From positions 41,028,918-41,092,917 of the forward strand of contig CM070730.1 of NCBI GenBank assembly GCA_036346275.1: a DNA stretch of 64,000 nt, written 5' to 3'. Below the pieces are notes generated by a model. The model was not told where the DNA came from. It saw only the letters and a list, made by a program, of their open reading frames with translations, and ran no database searches. The position numbers and the translations under genes were made by a program. Origin of the DNA: Otatea glauca. Its lineage: Eukaryota; Streptophyta; Magnoliopsida; Poales; Poaceae. How positions within the stretch are numbered: the first letter of the stretch is position 1; the number at the start of each line of letters is the position of its first letter. Positions 1 to 11,984 of the stretch are shown here, in pieces.

Positions 1-2066
1 GTGAGAGTCTTGATGAGTGCTTCAGTCGTTTTACCAAGATCTTGAGCGATCTTCGAGCAGTTGGTTGCATATACCCTGACTTGGATAATGCTCGATATTT
101 CTTGACCGCACTTGATTTGCGTGTTTGGGAGATGAAGGTGACCACAATCAAGGACACCACCGACTTGTCGACTCTGACTCTTGACGGGATTTATTCCCGC
201 CTTAAGACTCATGAGATCGATGTCATCTCACGGAAGACGAAATCTCAGTCGATGGCCTTGGTCACCGATCCCATTGGATCTTCTTCTTCTGATCCTTCTA
301 TTGGTTTCTCTCTTTCCGCCCTTTGTGAGCTAAGCGATGACCAACTGGAAAAGTTTTAAGAAAATGAGCTTGCTCTTCTCGCTCGCAAGTTTTCTCATGC
401 ATACAAGAGGGTGAGAGAGAGAAAGAGAGGTGGCATGATCACCGGCTTCGATTGTGGTGGCCCCAACCACATTCGGGCGAACTGTCCCAAGCTGGAGAAG
501 GGCAAGAACGACGTTGGCGGTTCGGGCAAGAACGACAACAGCGACAAGAACCGCAACAAGAAGCCTCTAGTTCGTGAGCCGACGCGTGAGAAGAAGTATC
601 GCAACTTCTCCAAGAACAAGAAGCTCTTCCACCGCGTCCTGGCCGCGCTTGACGACATCAACCTCTCCGACACCGAGACATGGAGCGACAAGGGCGAGGA
701 TGAACCGCAAGAAAAGAAGGGCGGCGACGACTTCTCCGGCATGTGTTTCATGGCCGACAACAACGACATCAGCGACTCCGAGCTCTACAGCGACTCGGAC
801 GAGGTACCCTCCTATGACCAGCTCAACGAAGCTTTCTGCAAATTAGGAAAATTTCATGCTAGAGCTAGAGCTAGGTGTACGGAGCTTGAGAAGGAAGTAG
901 GTACCTTGACTCAGGAGTTAGCTTCTCTTAGATCTTCTTCCTCCCGAGTCACTGATGATTGCTCTTTGTGTGTTGCTATTCTTGTGGAGTTGGAGAACTT
1001 AAGGACTATGCATGATAGTGTGTTGACTGAATTAGAAAGTCTTAAGTTGAAGAATGCTAGCGATAATTCTGTTGGTGCTATTCTACTAGATGCTAGTTTT
1101 GTTCATGCTCACTCTACTCCTTCTTGTGCTAATTTCCCTAAATTGCTTGTCGAAATTGATGCCATGATCGATCACCTTAGGAAGCTTTCTTCTAGAAACG
1201 ATGAACTTGAAATGCATGCTTCAAAGGACCCACTCAGCTCATGTGAGGGCTATAGGCAACTAAAACTTGACAATGAATCCTTAAATGTCAAGTGTGCTAA
1301 ACTTGCTAAGGACTTACTAGATAAGTCACAAGAAAGTTGCTTGCGATGTTCTGTGATTGAGGGGGACTTGGATAAAATCCATGTCGAGCTTAGGAAGAAA
1401 TTAGAAGACCAAGCTCATAGAATTAGAAATGCGTCTTGCGTTTCTTGTGAGGCCCTCAAGATTGAGGCAGCCGTGCTGAGCGAGAAAAATGCACGTGCTG
1501 AGAGATCTCATCTTTCTGGTTCTTCTTCTTCTTCTTCCCCCTGCTCTTCTTGTGCCTCTTTCTTTCGAGATTGCCAGTATCTTATGAGCACCCTTGAGAA
1601 GTTTGTTGGAGGCAAGAAGAAGCTCAATCTTATTCTAGACCAATCCAAGATTAGTAGATTCAATCAAGGTCTAGGATTTGATCCCTTAGAGCACGCTCGG
1701 GCGCATCCTCCCACCATTGTGCGCGGCTCCAAGAGTGGTGAAATTGTGGTAGCTCCCAAAGTGAGTACCACCGTGTTTAGGTCTGCTGGGGTTGTCCATA
1801 GGACTTCTGACCAGAATGGTGTTACTCCTATTGCTTCTGCCTCTAGCAAGGCGAAGTACACATGCACCTTCTGTAAGAAGGATGGTCACCAAGTAGATTT
1901 CTGCTTCAGGCGCGCCAAGATCAATCGGCGTGAGCGTGTTGCTGCCCTTAAGGGTATTCAAGGTCATTCCCAGACTTTGAGTGCTCCTAAGGCACACACT
2001 GCTTCTAGACAGGTTAGAGAGTCGCCTGTTTTTGAGGCAGCGTCCAGGACTCGGTTTTCATGCTAG
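1..2066 (+). pseudogene. gag: Sirevirus A gag, decayed, N-terminus outside window
   Basis: Encodes the capsid/nucleocapsid polyprotein. The frame is open from the window edge to 2066 except for a TAA at 357-359 (the other copy reads a sense codon there). Reading from 411: a CCHC knuckle near residues 10-25, whose first Cys is replaced by Gly (GFDC instead of CFEC in the other copy); an acidic Ser/Asp-rich stretch; a long Leu/Glu-rich coiled coil around residues 140-345; then a second, intact CX2CX4HX4C knuckle (CTFCKKDGH...C) near residue 485. A one-base insertion around 2030-2040 relative to the other copy throws the frame into the stop at 2064-2066. The gag tail continues to 2264 and after the solo LTR at 6129. 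Known role: assembly of the virus-like particle and RNA binding. Confidence 0.85.
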
Positions 2067-2264
2067 TTCTTTGAGTTTTAGTCCTGAAGCTGTTCGTAGT
2101 TAGTCTTTCCGCCGTCCTCTTGATATTCCTCGTTTTTCTCATCGAGGTATATATCAGCGGCGTGATGTGTTTTCTGGTAGGAGTTTTAGACAGCTTCACT
2201 GGGGTGGTTCGGCTTTTGCACCACGGCATGCCAACCCAGTTTCAGCTCTTAGATCATCTACTAG

Positions 2265-2269
2265 AGTTG
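2265..2269. repeat. Target-site duplication AGTTG (left) of solo LTR
   Basis: AGTTG directly precedes the LTR start and recurs at 6124-6128 directly after its end. Five bases is the usual duplication for plant gypsy elements. Confidence 0.9.
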
Positions 2270-5200
2270 TGTAACATCCCAAAATTTGGGTTTTCAAAAA
2301 TCTTTTGTTTAGTTCATCTTTCCAAAAATCCCCGCGGATTTTCTCTCTTTAATAAAGCTTAATCTGAAATTTTCTAATGCTAAAATAATTTAATTTGACT
2401 AATATAAACTTCAATTAAAATAAATTTAGTTTTATTTGAGTTCATTGTGCTTCAAGGAATTTTCTGTAATTTTTTTTAAGATTTTTCGCAGTTCGTTTGC
2501 TATTTATTTGGAATTAATTTAAATTAAGCCTTTTGTTAAATTTAATTAAATACTGCAAAATTTTAAATAAAGTTTGGTTGAAAATAATTTATTTGAGCTC
2601 CAAATATCTTAAAATATTTTCTGGAATTTTTTTAGAATTTTTCTGGTATTTTTATTGCTCTAAACGAATTATTTTAATCTCTGGAATTATTTTAATTCAG
2701 AAATTGTTCTAAATCGACGTGGCAGCTCCAGAGGCGGCCACGTCATCGCCCAGCCTCACCCCTCAGATCTCCATCCGACGCACCAGAATGCGCCACGTCA
2801 TCCCTTTACTGTTTGTTGCGCGCCAGGTGTTCGATCCGATCCGTTTTCAATCCAAATTCGGTTTTTCTTCGTGTCTCCTTGTAGGGCACGACTCCCTAGC
2901 CTATATTAGTGTCCTAATACCCCTCCCACGCACACCTAATCCCCAGAGCTCCTCCCAAACCCTAAAAACTGCAGCCATTGTCTTCCGGTGCGCCGCCATC
3001 GTCGGCCGATTTTGGCATCGCGTTACCTGTCATCTCGGCCAGTTTTTCTGAAATCCGCTAGCGTCATCTCGTGCCATATGGTCCAGTCTAGCTCTCCACC
3101 AAATTTGGTGCAGTTTCATCTAGGAAATCAAAAGTTACGGCCGTTCCAATCTCGAATCTTGCCGTCGCCCGTTCTCCTTCGTTTTTGCGAGTTTGACCGT
3201 GAAATTTATTCTGTATACTCATCTTGATGTCCTCTACCTGGTGCTCACCCTAACTCAAGGTTTTGTCCTCGGGATTGCTGCATAAAATTCAATCTTCCCC
3301 TATCAGACTGCGTACGTACAGCAGAAAATTTCGTCGTGCGTTCCCCATTGATCCAGAAGGTAAAACTCAGATCCGTTCGTGTCATATTGTGCCAAATGAT
3401 CCCAGATAGCTCTCTGAAAAATTTGGTTAGGTTTCATCCATTATTTTAAGAGTTATGACCGTTTGATCTATTAGCTTTAGCAGCCGTTCATCCGTAGTTT
3501 GTGATTTGTCCATTGGGTTGCCGCCAAATCCGCTTATACCGTTGAGATCATCTCGCCGCGTTCTACGTGGTGCTCACTTCCCCTTTGCTGTTCCATCCAC
3601 CGAAAATTTTAATATTCGTTAGCCGCCGCCTTTCGTCACTGCCGCGCGCCGTCTTTCGCCGCCAACCATCTTAGTTCGCCCTAGTCGTGTCGTCATGTCC
3701 AGTAGGCCATCATTCTCTGGTTTGCCCATCTTTAGAGTTCATTTGGTCTTCGGTTGCCATCAAAGCCATAATCTAGTATCTAACCGTCGTCGTTCGATCC
3801 AGTTCTTTTGTTATCGGATCTTGTTTCGGTTAGCCATCCTTGGTAATCTTTTATCGCAGAGCCAACCCTACCTATCCTATCCCTATGCCAAGTGGATCTA
3901 TCCACGAGTCGTTCCTCTCCAACCCTAATTGAACCTTGTGTCCAATCTGTCGTTGACGATGCATCATGTCATTTAAACCTCGCAACTCGCAGATCAATCC
4001 TGTGCCATATCATATCCTTGCTACCATATCATTGTACCGACGATCGACATCTCATCTTTGCATGAGTGTCCTGTCATTGCTTCGCTATCTTTGCATGTGT
4101 GCATGCTCGCAAAAGCCCTAGTGCAATATCATCATCCTCTGTATCGCGTTATTGTAATCTAACCCCATCACCTATGAGTTTAGCCTTGTCTTCATTTCCT
4201 CGCGGCCTTGTCATCGTCAAGCCTCTTGATCGACGTATGACTGATCTCAGATCGAATCGCATGAATGTCGACCCCTTGTCCATGTCCTATTCTTGAAAAT
4301 CTAATCTGCCATTGACCTAGAAGTCATTCGTGGACTTGGTCGATAGACCATTGGCCATATGTCATATCGTTGTGCCATATCTAATCTATTAGTCTATCTT
4401 TCTTTTGTTTGATTGTATATCTGCTTAGTCAACAAAATCATCATTGAGCATCGACTTAGTTCATTGCGAACTAACGTATCTTTATGGACCGGTTTATAGA
4501 TCGAGAGCCCATATGTCATTGTCTATCCAATCAAGATAATAACTTCGTAAGAAATATTCTTTGGAATATTATTATTTCTTTCTCGCTTATCGTCTTTTCC
4601 TTTTGATGTATTCAAAGCTCGTTCTCTTTGTCTAATCTCCGATCTAATCCATTCAAGTTCCTAAATTCATCTAAGCCTTTGTGATCCAATACTATCCGTT
4701 CTCAATTTGGATTTTATTTGATTTATCTTTTGAGTTGGTTTGTATTTGCTTCTTCTTTAATCGTTAGACGTATCGTCCGGAAGTTGTTCTAAGGAGCTGA
4801 AGATTAAGAAGGTAAAGATTGAAGATCAAAGATCAAGAATCAAAGATAAAGGGTAAAGAACAGTAAAAATCGCAAGGGCCAGGCAAGTTGTGCTTTGATC
4901 ATGTTGAACCCATGTTTATAAAATTGCTATATTTGTTTTACCCTATTGCATATTATTTCAAGTGTACAATTGTTTCAAATTAAATTGGGACTTAGCTATT
5001 ATACCAATTTGATCTACACCCTACCTTGTCATTTGTATGCCATGATCTATTGTCACCCTAGATTGGTTCAATATAGTTGGTTAGTAATTATAATCAACAT
5101 GGGATGGTTAGTCCGTATTAGTTGCTTAGCCATGCCATGTCATCACATGTATTGGAATCATTGATAATAAATCTTGATTAATGGAATATGGAACAATGTT

Positions 5201-6123
5201 ATGAACTTGTGTGTCATGTGGGATCACACGATGAGATTGAGTTGTTGTGACGAGTCATGTCACGCAACAATGTTGAATTGTCGATGGCACGTGGTGCTTG
5301 GTAATCAACTTGGGTGATAATCACTTAGATTGGGGCAAGTGACAAGGGGCGAGTATGCCAAGGTGGGCCAGATGGGCAGAAGGTATGTGGATGTCTTGCC
5401 CTGATCATTCTAAGGACTTAACCTCTGCAGAGTGTGAATCTATTCGAATAGCCGTGCTCGCGGTATTGAGCAATGCTCGGGAATTACAGTTAAGGGTTAG
5501 ACTTTTGTTAAACAAAACTTATTGGGATGGCAGGATGCCATGGAAAGTGGAAATTGACTTAGGTTTGGAAACTTGGTTTAATCTATCTATTACTGTTATT
5601 TGTTTTACAGTCTTTACAATCTATTTATTGTATTTGTTCATAAATGCTGCTTACTGCAAAATAGCCATAATAGCCTTTTCCTTTGGAATAAGCCTTGCAT
5701 ATAGTTACATAGAATTGCATTCATGCACAACTTGTTGAGTGCTTTATGTACTCACCCCTTGCAACACACAAAATCATCAGTTGAGGAGAAGACTACAACT
5801 TCAAGGAGGAGAAGTTCTACGAGGAGGCGAATATCTAGGAGTTGAACCTTGTCGGTTGCACTGTGGCATATTGATGGGATTCACGACATTCTACATTCCA
5901 TTGCTATTTATTTAATTTGAGTTGAAGCCACCAAGGCCTCGCAAGTGTAAGTTTGACCTAAAGGTCGTTTAATAGTTCTATATTAATAGATGAAGTCTTT
6001 ATTTATTATTCCGTTGTGTATGATTGTGATATTTCATCTATGTTGAGACTGTGTGCACTAGCGTGATCCTGGACTAGTGCTGAATACACAGAGGGTCCGG
6101 ATTTGCATATTCGGGCCCCGACA
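2270..6123 (+). mobile_element. Solo LTR of a gypsy (Tekay/RIRE3-type) element, 3.85 kb
   Basis: Begins TGTAACATCCC and ends CCCCGACA, with the TG...CA ends of an LTR. A perfect 5-bp target duplication AGTTG flanks it (2265-2269 and 6124-6128). Removing it rejoins the Sirevirus gag tail exactly as in the uninterrupted part of the second Sirevirus copy. There is no PBS, gag or pol inside, so it is best read as a solo LTR left by LTR-LTR recombination. The last 1.2 kb (about 4880-6123) aligns with the LTRs of the Tekay-like element at 11318-23087, including the hairpin module and the 3' end block with CACTAG. A weak TATA-like stretch lies near 2902. ORFs inside are short and not conserved. Confidence 0.88.
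5423..5478 (+). other. Conserved LTR hairpin module (copy 1)
   Basis: Three adjacent self-complementary elements: the palindrome CTCTGCAGAG (5423-5432); hairpin CTATTCGAATAG (5440-5451); and stem GCTC (5456-5459) with GAGC (5468-5471) around an 8-nt loop. The GAGC can alternatively pair with GCTC at 5475-5478. The same module recurs in all related LTRs of the window with compensatory changes (see findings). It lies in the 3' half of the LTR, so it would be in the transcript leader. Function unknown. Confidence 0.65.
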
Positions 6124-6128
6124 AGTTG

Positions 6129-6280
6129 CTACTGATCTTTTTAGGGTTAAACGTCAGAGAGACACTCGAGTCCAGTCTTCTACTATGACTGGTACTCTGA
6201 GGTGTCGTATGGTTCAGTATTGGGTTCCTGCGTCTTCACTCTATCCCAGTACTGAGTCATCTTTCTCTCTTGTGTCTTGA
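6129..6280 (+). pseudogene. Sirevirus A gag C-terminal tail
   Basis: Continuation of gag after the solo LTR. It encodes a basic segment (VKRQRDTRVQS) followed by a Ser/Tyr-rich tail, and ends at the TGA at 6278-6280. The same tail and the same stop occur in the second copy (stop at 53540-53542). The protease frame opens across this stop at +1, so gag and pol overlap in different frames in both copies. Confidence 0.7.
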
Positions 6281-6674
6281 TCAGGTTCGTCGGATGGGGA
6301 AGGGAGATGTTTGGATTGTCGACTCCGGTTGTTCTCGTTATATGACCGGAGATTCTCGATGGTTTTTTTCCCTAGTCTGAGCCCCCGGTGAAGAGTTGAT
6401 CACTTTCGGGGATGCTTCTTCAGGTAGAGTAATTGCTAAAGGTACCATCTGCATTAACCAAAATTTCATTCTTAAAGATGTTGCCTTAGTAAGTAAGCTG
6501 CAATACAATTTGCTCTCTGTTTCTTAGCTTATCGATGACTCTTTCGAGGTAAGCTTCAAGAGTAATGCCTGTAGAATCCTTGATTTATCAGGAGGGTTAG
6601 TTTGCGGGATTTCTAGATTTGGGAGAGTCTTTCGTGCTGATTTTTCTGTTTCTTCTGGAGACTCTCTTCGGTGT
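6279..6674 (+). pseudogene. Sirevirus A protease region, decayed
   Basis: The pol frame begins across the gag stop and encodes an aspartic protease with the active-site motif DSGCSR near the start. The aspartyl protease cleaves the gag-pol polyprotein. Two in-frame stops are visible: TGA at 6378-6380, where the second copy has CGA (Arg), and TAG at 6525-6527, where it has CAG (Gln). Both are C-to-T changes, as expected for methylated, silenced DNA. The reading frame otherwise continues into the pre-integrase domain. Confidence 0.78.
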
Positions 6675-7781
6675 TTGATTGCTTCTGAGTCCCGTGATCT
6701 CTCCTTCTGGCATAGGAGACTTGGTCACATTGGATTTGATCATTTGACCCGAGTTAGCTGCCACGATCTCATTCGTGGTTTGCCCAAACTCAAAATGGTC
6801 AAAGACTTAGTTTGCTCTCCCTGCCGACATGGCAAGATGGTTGCTGCTTCTCATCCCCCAGTCACTGTTGTGATGACTGATGCACCAGGACAGCTTTTAC
6901 GTATGGACACTGTTGGTCCAGCTAGAGTGCAGTCAGTGGGTGAGAAGTGGTATGTTCTTGTCATTTTTGATGACTTTTCGAGGTATTCTTGGGTGTTTTT
7001 CATGTCCTCGAAGGATGAGACTTTTACCCATTTTAGGGGTTTGGTTCATAGGTTGTCTTTTGAGCTCCCTGGTGCCCTACGAGCTATACGCAGTGACAAT
7101 GACACGGAGTTCAAGAACTCTTATTTTGAGAGTTTATGTGTGGAGTCTGGTTTGGAGCATCAATTCTCCTCTCCCTACGTCCCTCAACAAAATGGCGTAG
7201 TGGAAAGGAAGAACAGGACCCTGGTAGAATTGGTCAGGACGATGCTAGATGAGTACAATACTCCTAGGAAGTTTTGGGCTGAGGCTATAGCTACTGCTTG
7301 CCATGTTTCTAATTGTGTATTCTTGAGAGCACATTTGCACCGCACTTCTTACGAGTTGAGGTATGGGCGAAAGCCCAGTGTTTCTCATTTTCGTGTGTTT
7401 GGTTGCAAGTGTTTTATTTTGAAGTCTGGTAACCTGGATAAGTTTGAGTCTCGTTCTTCTGATGGTATCTTTATGGGATATTCAACTTCTTCTCGTAGCT
7501 ATAGGGTCTGGAGTTGCGATGCGCATAGAATAATAGAGACCTATGAAGTGACCTTTGATGAGGCTAGCCCAGGAGCTAGACCCGATATTTCAAGCTCTTC
7601 TTCTTCCTCCGAGACCATCTTTGTAGAGGATGAGGATGATGGAGATGATGGTGTTCCACCTGATCCAGTCTCCTCTACACATGAGGTGCCTCCTGTTTCC
7701 ATTTCTGCACCTCAGGAAGGCCAGCCTTTGCCTTCTGACTCTCATTCAGCTAGTGGCTCGCTCCCCCTCTTACATGCATGA
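6675..7781 (+). pseudogene. Sirevirus A integrase (GAG-pre-integrase zinc domain plus DDE core)
   Basis: Open for 368 codons; the apparent ATG at 6675 lies inside the polyprotein and is not a real start. Near residues 10-50 is the H-H-C-C zinc domain (FWHRRLGHIGF, then CSPC). The catalytic core follows: first Asp in MDTVGPA, second Asp in IRSDND, and Glu in VVERKN, with the spacing of the D,D-35-E retroviral integrase fold. The C-terminal part is Ser/Asp-rich. The core inserts the cDNA into the host chromosome. The frame breaks at 7781, before RT. Confidence 0.85.
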
Positions 7782-7890
7782 GGTAGAGGCCATTTCTGCT
7801 TCTGGACCTCCCCGTCATATTCAGCATTCTCATCCACCTGATCTGATCATCGGCGATCTATTTGAGTGAGTCACTTGCTCAAAATCAGGT

Positions 7891-8720
7891 TTGTCCAGTT
7901 TCTGCCTTCACTCTGCCTTTGTTGCCTCGTTTGAGCCGAAGGATGTGACTCATGCATTATCTGACGAGTCTTGGACTAATGCTATGCATGAGGAACTTGA
8001 AAACTTCGAGAGGAACAAAGTCTGGCAGCTTGTAGGACGTCCATTGGTCATAATGTCATTGGGACCAAGTGGGTGTTCAAAAACAAGCAGAGTGAGGATG
8101 GGGTTGTCATTCGCAACAAGGCTAGACTAGTTGCACATGGCTTTTCTCAGGTTGAGGGTCTTGACTTTGAGGAGACATTTGCCCCTGTAGCTAGGCTAGA
8201 GGCTATCTGAATCCTGCTTGCATTTTCTGCATCCGAAGGCTTCAAGGTTTATCAAATGGATGTCAAGAGTGCATTCCTCAATGGCTATATTGAGGAAGAG
8301 GTTTATGTCAAGCAACCTCCAGGATTCGAGAACCCCAAGTTTCCGAGTCATGTATACAAGCTTTCCAAAGCTCAATATGGACTCAAGCAGGCCCCCAGAG
8401 CATGGTATGAGAGACTCAAGTCTTATCTTCTCACCATGACTTTAAAATGGGCATACTAGACAAAACTTTGTTCATCAGACACTATGAGTCTCATTTTCTT
8501 CTCGTCCAGATTTATGTGGACGATATCATTTTTGTTGGCTCGTCTCACTCGCTTGTGTCTCAGTTTTCTGAAGTGATAAGCACAGAGTTTGAGATGAGTA
8601 TGATGGGCGAGTTGAGCTACTTTCTTGGCTTCCAAATCAAGCAGACTCGGGAGGGTACTTTCTTGCATCAAGGCAAGTATACCCGTGACCAACTGAGGTG
8701 CTTTGATATGTCTGATGGGA
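7891..8720 (+). pseudogene. Sirevirus A reverse transcriptase, frameshifted
   Basis: Copia RT is recognisable across several frames: WTNAMHEEL at the start, GTKWVFKNK, ARLVAHGF, FAPVARLEA, then MDVKSAFLNG, QYGLKQAPRAWY and the catalytic YVDD near 8514-8525. A TGA at 8208-8210 replaces the CGA Arg codon expected in the EAIRILLA motif. Frameshifts occur near 8040 and 8440-8455. RT copies the RNA genome into DNA in the particle; this copy cannot. Confidence 0.83.
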
Positions 8721-8759
8721 AGCCGGTGATGACTCCTATGGCCACCACTGCTGTCCTCG

Positions 8760-9468
8760 AGCCCGATGAGGATGGTGAGCCTGCTGATCAAAAGGAGTTT
8801 CGGAGCATGATCGGCTCCCTCTTGTACCTCACTGCTTCGAGGCCGGACATATATTTCGCTGTGTGTCTGTGCGCTCGATTTCAAGCTTCTCCTCGCGCCT
8901 CTCACCGCCAGGTGGTCAAGCGCATCTTCAGGTACCTTCGTGCTACCACTGATTATGGTATTTGGTACTCTTCTTCTTCTTGTCTATCTCTTAGAGCCTT
9001 TTTCGATGCCGACTTTGTTTGGTCAGAGGATAGATAGGAAGAGCACTTCGCACTTGCCAATTCATTGGCACTTCTCTTGTTTCTTGGTCATCTAGGAAGC
9101 AACCGGAGTTGCACAAAGGCAATCGCCGAGGCCGAGTATGTTGTCGCACCCGATTCTTTGTAGAGCTGTGTTTTCGGATGAGATCGACCTTGCGGGACTT
9201 TGGGTTAGATATACAGAGTGTGCCACTTTTCTGTGACAACACTTCTGCTATTTGCATTGCTAAAAACCCAGTGCAGCATTCCCGGACCAAACACATTGAT
9301 ATTAGATATCACTTCCTTAGAGACCTTGTGGAGAAGGGAGATACCGCGCTTCAGTTCATAGAGAGTGACCTTCAGTTAGCCGATATCTTCACCAAGCCTT
9401 TGGATAGCTCCAGATTTGTTGCCTTGAGGAGTGAGCTTGGAGTCGTGAGCCCTTACGGCCTTTCGTGA
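8760..9468 (+). pseudogene. Sirevirus A RT thumb/RNase H end of pol, frameshifted
   Basis: Continues the copia pol with SMIGSLLYLTASRPDI, the FRYLRAT motif, and, after frameshifts around 9030-9110, the typical C-terminal segments CDNTSAICIAKNP, RTKHIDIRYHFLRD and DIFTKPL. It ends at the TGA at 9466-9468, which overlaps the first polypurine tract. RNase H would degrade the RNA strand of the RNA-DNA hybrid. Confidence 0.83.
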
Positions 9469-11305
9469 GGGGGAGCTGGTTTGTATATTATGTATTATAT
9501 GTTTTCTTCCAGCTTTTCTTTTCTTTATGCTTCTTCTGGGTGACTTTGGGCTTGTTTTCTTGAGTTGAGTTCACTCACTTAGACTTCTGGCATGCCTTGC
9601 ATGGACCTCTTATCTTGTGCTTTAGGTTGCTATCATGCGTGATTAGCTGTTCTCTCTTCTCTCTAGGTTGAGTTCCCTCACAATCTTATAAGTCTAACAG
9701 GTATTGGGCCTCCTGGGTAGACAGGGTCTGTGTGCACTCCTTAGTTGGGATCTATAGTCAGCTTCCCTATGTTAGTCTCTGGGGAAGATAAGAGCGAGTC
9801 TGAGCTGTAGTGAGTCTCTTCTATCTTATCTATGCTCAATAGCCATCCAGTTTTGCAGTTTCTCGACTTCTTCTCCTCATTCTGTTTTTCTGGTTATTAT
9901 TGAGTTCATTCGTGTTTTCTTTATGCCTAATTTTGATAATAACTCAACTTTAACCAGATTTGAACTTAAAATTGATTCATTTGTTGAGGGGGAGTTTTGG
10001 AATCTGTTCGTGCATTGCATATAGACTGCATTTCCTATTTAATGAGCTTTGTCTATTATGCAATTGATTTCTTCTTCATGCTATACACCATGCTACATCA
10101 TATGGATGAAATCACTAGCTTAGATATGTCTAAGTTCATTTAACTTGCTAAGCTAAAAAAATGAAATAAGCCTTAAATAAAAAACTTGATGAAACTTGTT
10201 GCTTTTACTTTCTAGGTTTCTTCTCTAGAGGTTTGTGCCATAATTTGAGAAATTTTGGAGTTCTCTAGAGTCCCTATAGCAACTTGGGTGAAACTAGTTT
10301 GATTCATGCTAGAGTCCTTCAATTGCTCATAAATCATTGTGCTAAAAATGAAAATTAAACAAAATTGACTCTTCTTGTGCACATACCACTCAACACCTTG
10401 CATTCACAAGACCGCTTCCCATTGCACTTGGGATGAACTTGGAATACATCGTGTTTGACCTAGACCATCCTGTTAAGAGTTCATCTTGAGATGGTCGCAT
10501 ACGGCTTGAGTCAATTGGTTGTCAAAAGAAAATGCAAATAAATTAAAAACAAAGACATATGTGGGTAAAGAATGCAAATAATGTCGAACATTTGCACCCC
10601 GCTATGTCTTGTATGATGATGAATCAAAGTTTGCATTAAGTGATAAATGAGCCTGAAGGACCTTGTATGCTCTTCTAGATTCCTCAAAGTGTTGAGTAGG
10701 TTGAACTCTAGGTTTTCCTTTTGATCCTTAGAGTGGCTATTCTTCTATTTTTGAAACTAAAGCTAAGTATTGCACTTGTCAAATCTTGCTAAAAATGATA
10801 TATTCAAAACTAAGCTCGTATTTGCATTTGGACATGTCTTAGTTTAGTCATCTTCTGAAATTGACAAGCTTGGTGTAATATCCTTCCATTTTGATCAATT
10901 GGATAATCTTCAAAGCTCTATCGATTGCATTTCTTGCAAACATAAAAAGAGGGAGAAAATTCCATTTTGATGCCTATATTGCCAAAAGGGGGAGAAAATG
11001 TAGAAAAGGCATCATTAAAAAAAAGAGAGATAAAAATGTGAAAGCTTGTTGGTTCTTATGATCTTTGTAAATCTTTGCTATTTTTTATGGATCATAATCA
11101 CATTTGGCACTTACGATTGGTTTTTAGAGCTTTTGTGGAAAACTTGCTCTTTTCATGGTCTTGCTCTAAAATCTTTCTGCCAACTTGGTCATGATTTTAT
11201 ATCTTTCTCTCTGGACCAAGTTTGGCTTTGCAATCAAATTGCTTTCTTCTTCTCTCATTCAAACTCAAATTTATGCCTTTTGTGTTGTTTGTCAATATAC
11301 TCATC

Positions 11306-11317
11306 AAGGGGGAGATT
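11306..11317 (+). promoter_or_regulatory. Polypurine tract (3'-most) of Sirevirus A
   Basis: AAGGGGGAGATT would directly precede the 3' LTR (starts TGAAGGACC). In this copy the LTR has been pushed to 23092 by the gypsy insertion. It primes plus-strand DNA synthesis. Confidence 0.8.
11313..11317. repeat. Target-site duplication AGATT of gypsy element
   Basis: AGATT is repeated at 23088-23092. The last T of the right copy is also the first base of the Sirevirus 3' LTR, so the insertion is exactly at the PPT/LTR border. Confidence 0.9.
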
Positions 11318-11984
11318 TGTAAGGACCCGAATCCACTGATTCGAACCCACTGTGTTTACCGCACTAGTCCCAGGATCAACGCTAGTGCACACAGCTTAAC
11401 ATTGGTACATATCACATCATACACAACGATAATAGAATAATAGTTCATTTATTGATATAGCTAAATGTATGATCTTATGACCAACTTACATTATTAAGCC
11501 ACGCAGGGCAAGACTGAAAATATAACTAATGATTAAGCAGCGGAAAATAGAAACGTAGATAGCTCATCAGTTCACCACAGGCAACCGACAAGGCTCGGAC
11601 CCTAATGACTCGTGTCTTCCTGGACTTCATCTTCCAAAACAGGTGTAGATTGTTCAACTGTTGATTATTGTTGTTTGGCAAGGGTGAGTACTTAAGCACT
11701 CAACAAGTTGTGCACAGAATGCAATTCTATGTATCTATATATAAGGCTTATTCCAATGGATAGGCTATCATGGCTATTTTGCAATAAGTAGCATTTATGA
11801 ACAAATACAGTAAATAGATTGTAAAGACTGTAAAACAAATAACAATAATAAATAACTGCAGTATTTCTCAAGTAAACCAAGTTTCCAATCCTAAGTCAAA
11901 TTTCATCTTCCATATGGCATTCCGCCATCCCAACCAAATTGTCCATTTAATTAAGCTAACCCTTAACTGTAATTCCCGAGCATT

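Larger units (their letters stand above)
9469..11317 (+). other. Sirevirus A 3' non-coding region with repeated polypurine tracts
   Basis: About 1.85 kb between pol and the 3' LTR without a convincing gene. Its most regular feature is a repeated tract of the form GAGGGGGAG/AAGGGGGAG at 9465-9479, 9986-9994, 10984-10998 and 11306-11317, with a weaker AGAGGGAG near 10950. All four main tracts are conserved in position in the second copy, which fits the multiple-PPT architecture known for Sireviruses. Short ORFs here are not conserved. Confidence 0.8.

Noticed and set aside
11046..11440. Hydrophobic ORFs before the gypsy LTR as membrane proteins
   Set aside because: They lie in the Sirevirus 3' non-coding region, one crosses the LTR border, and the second copy does not conserve the frame.
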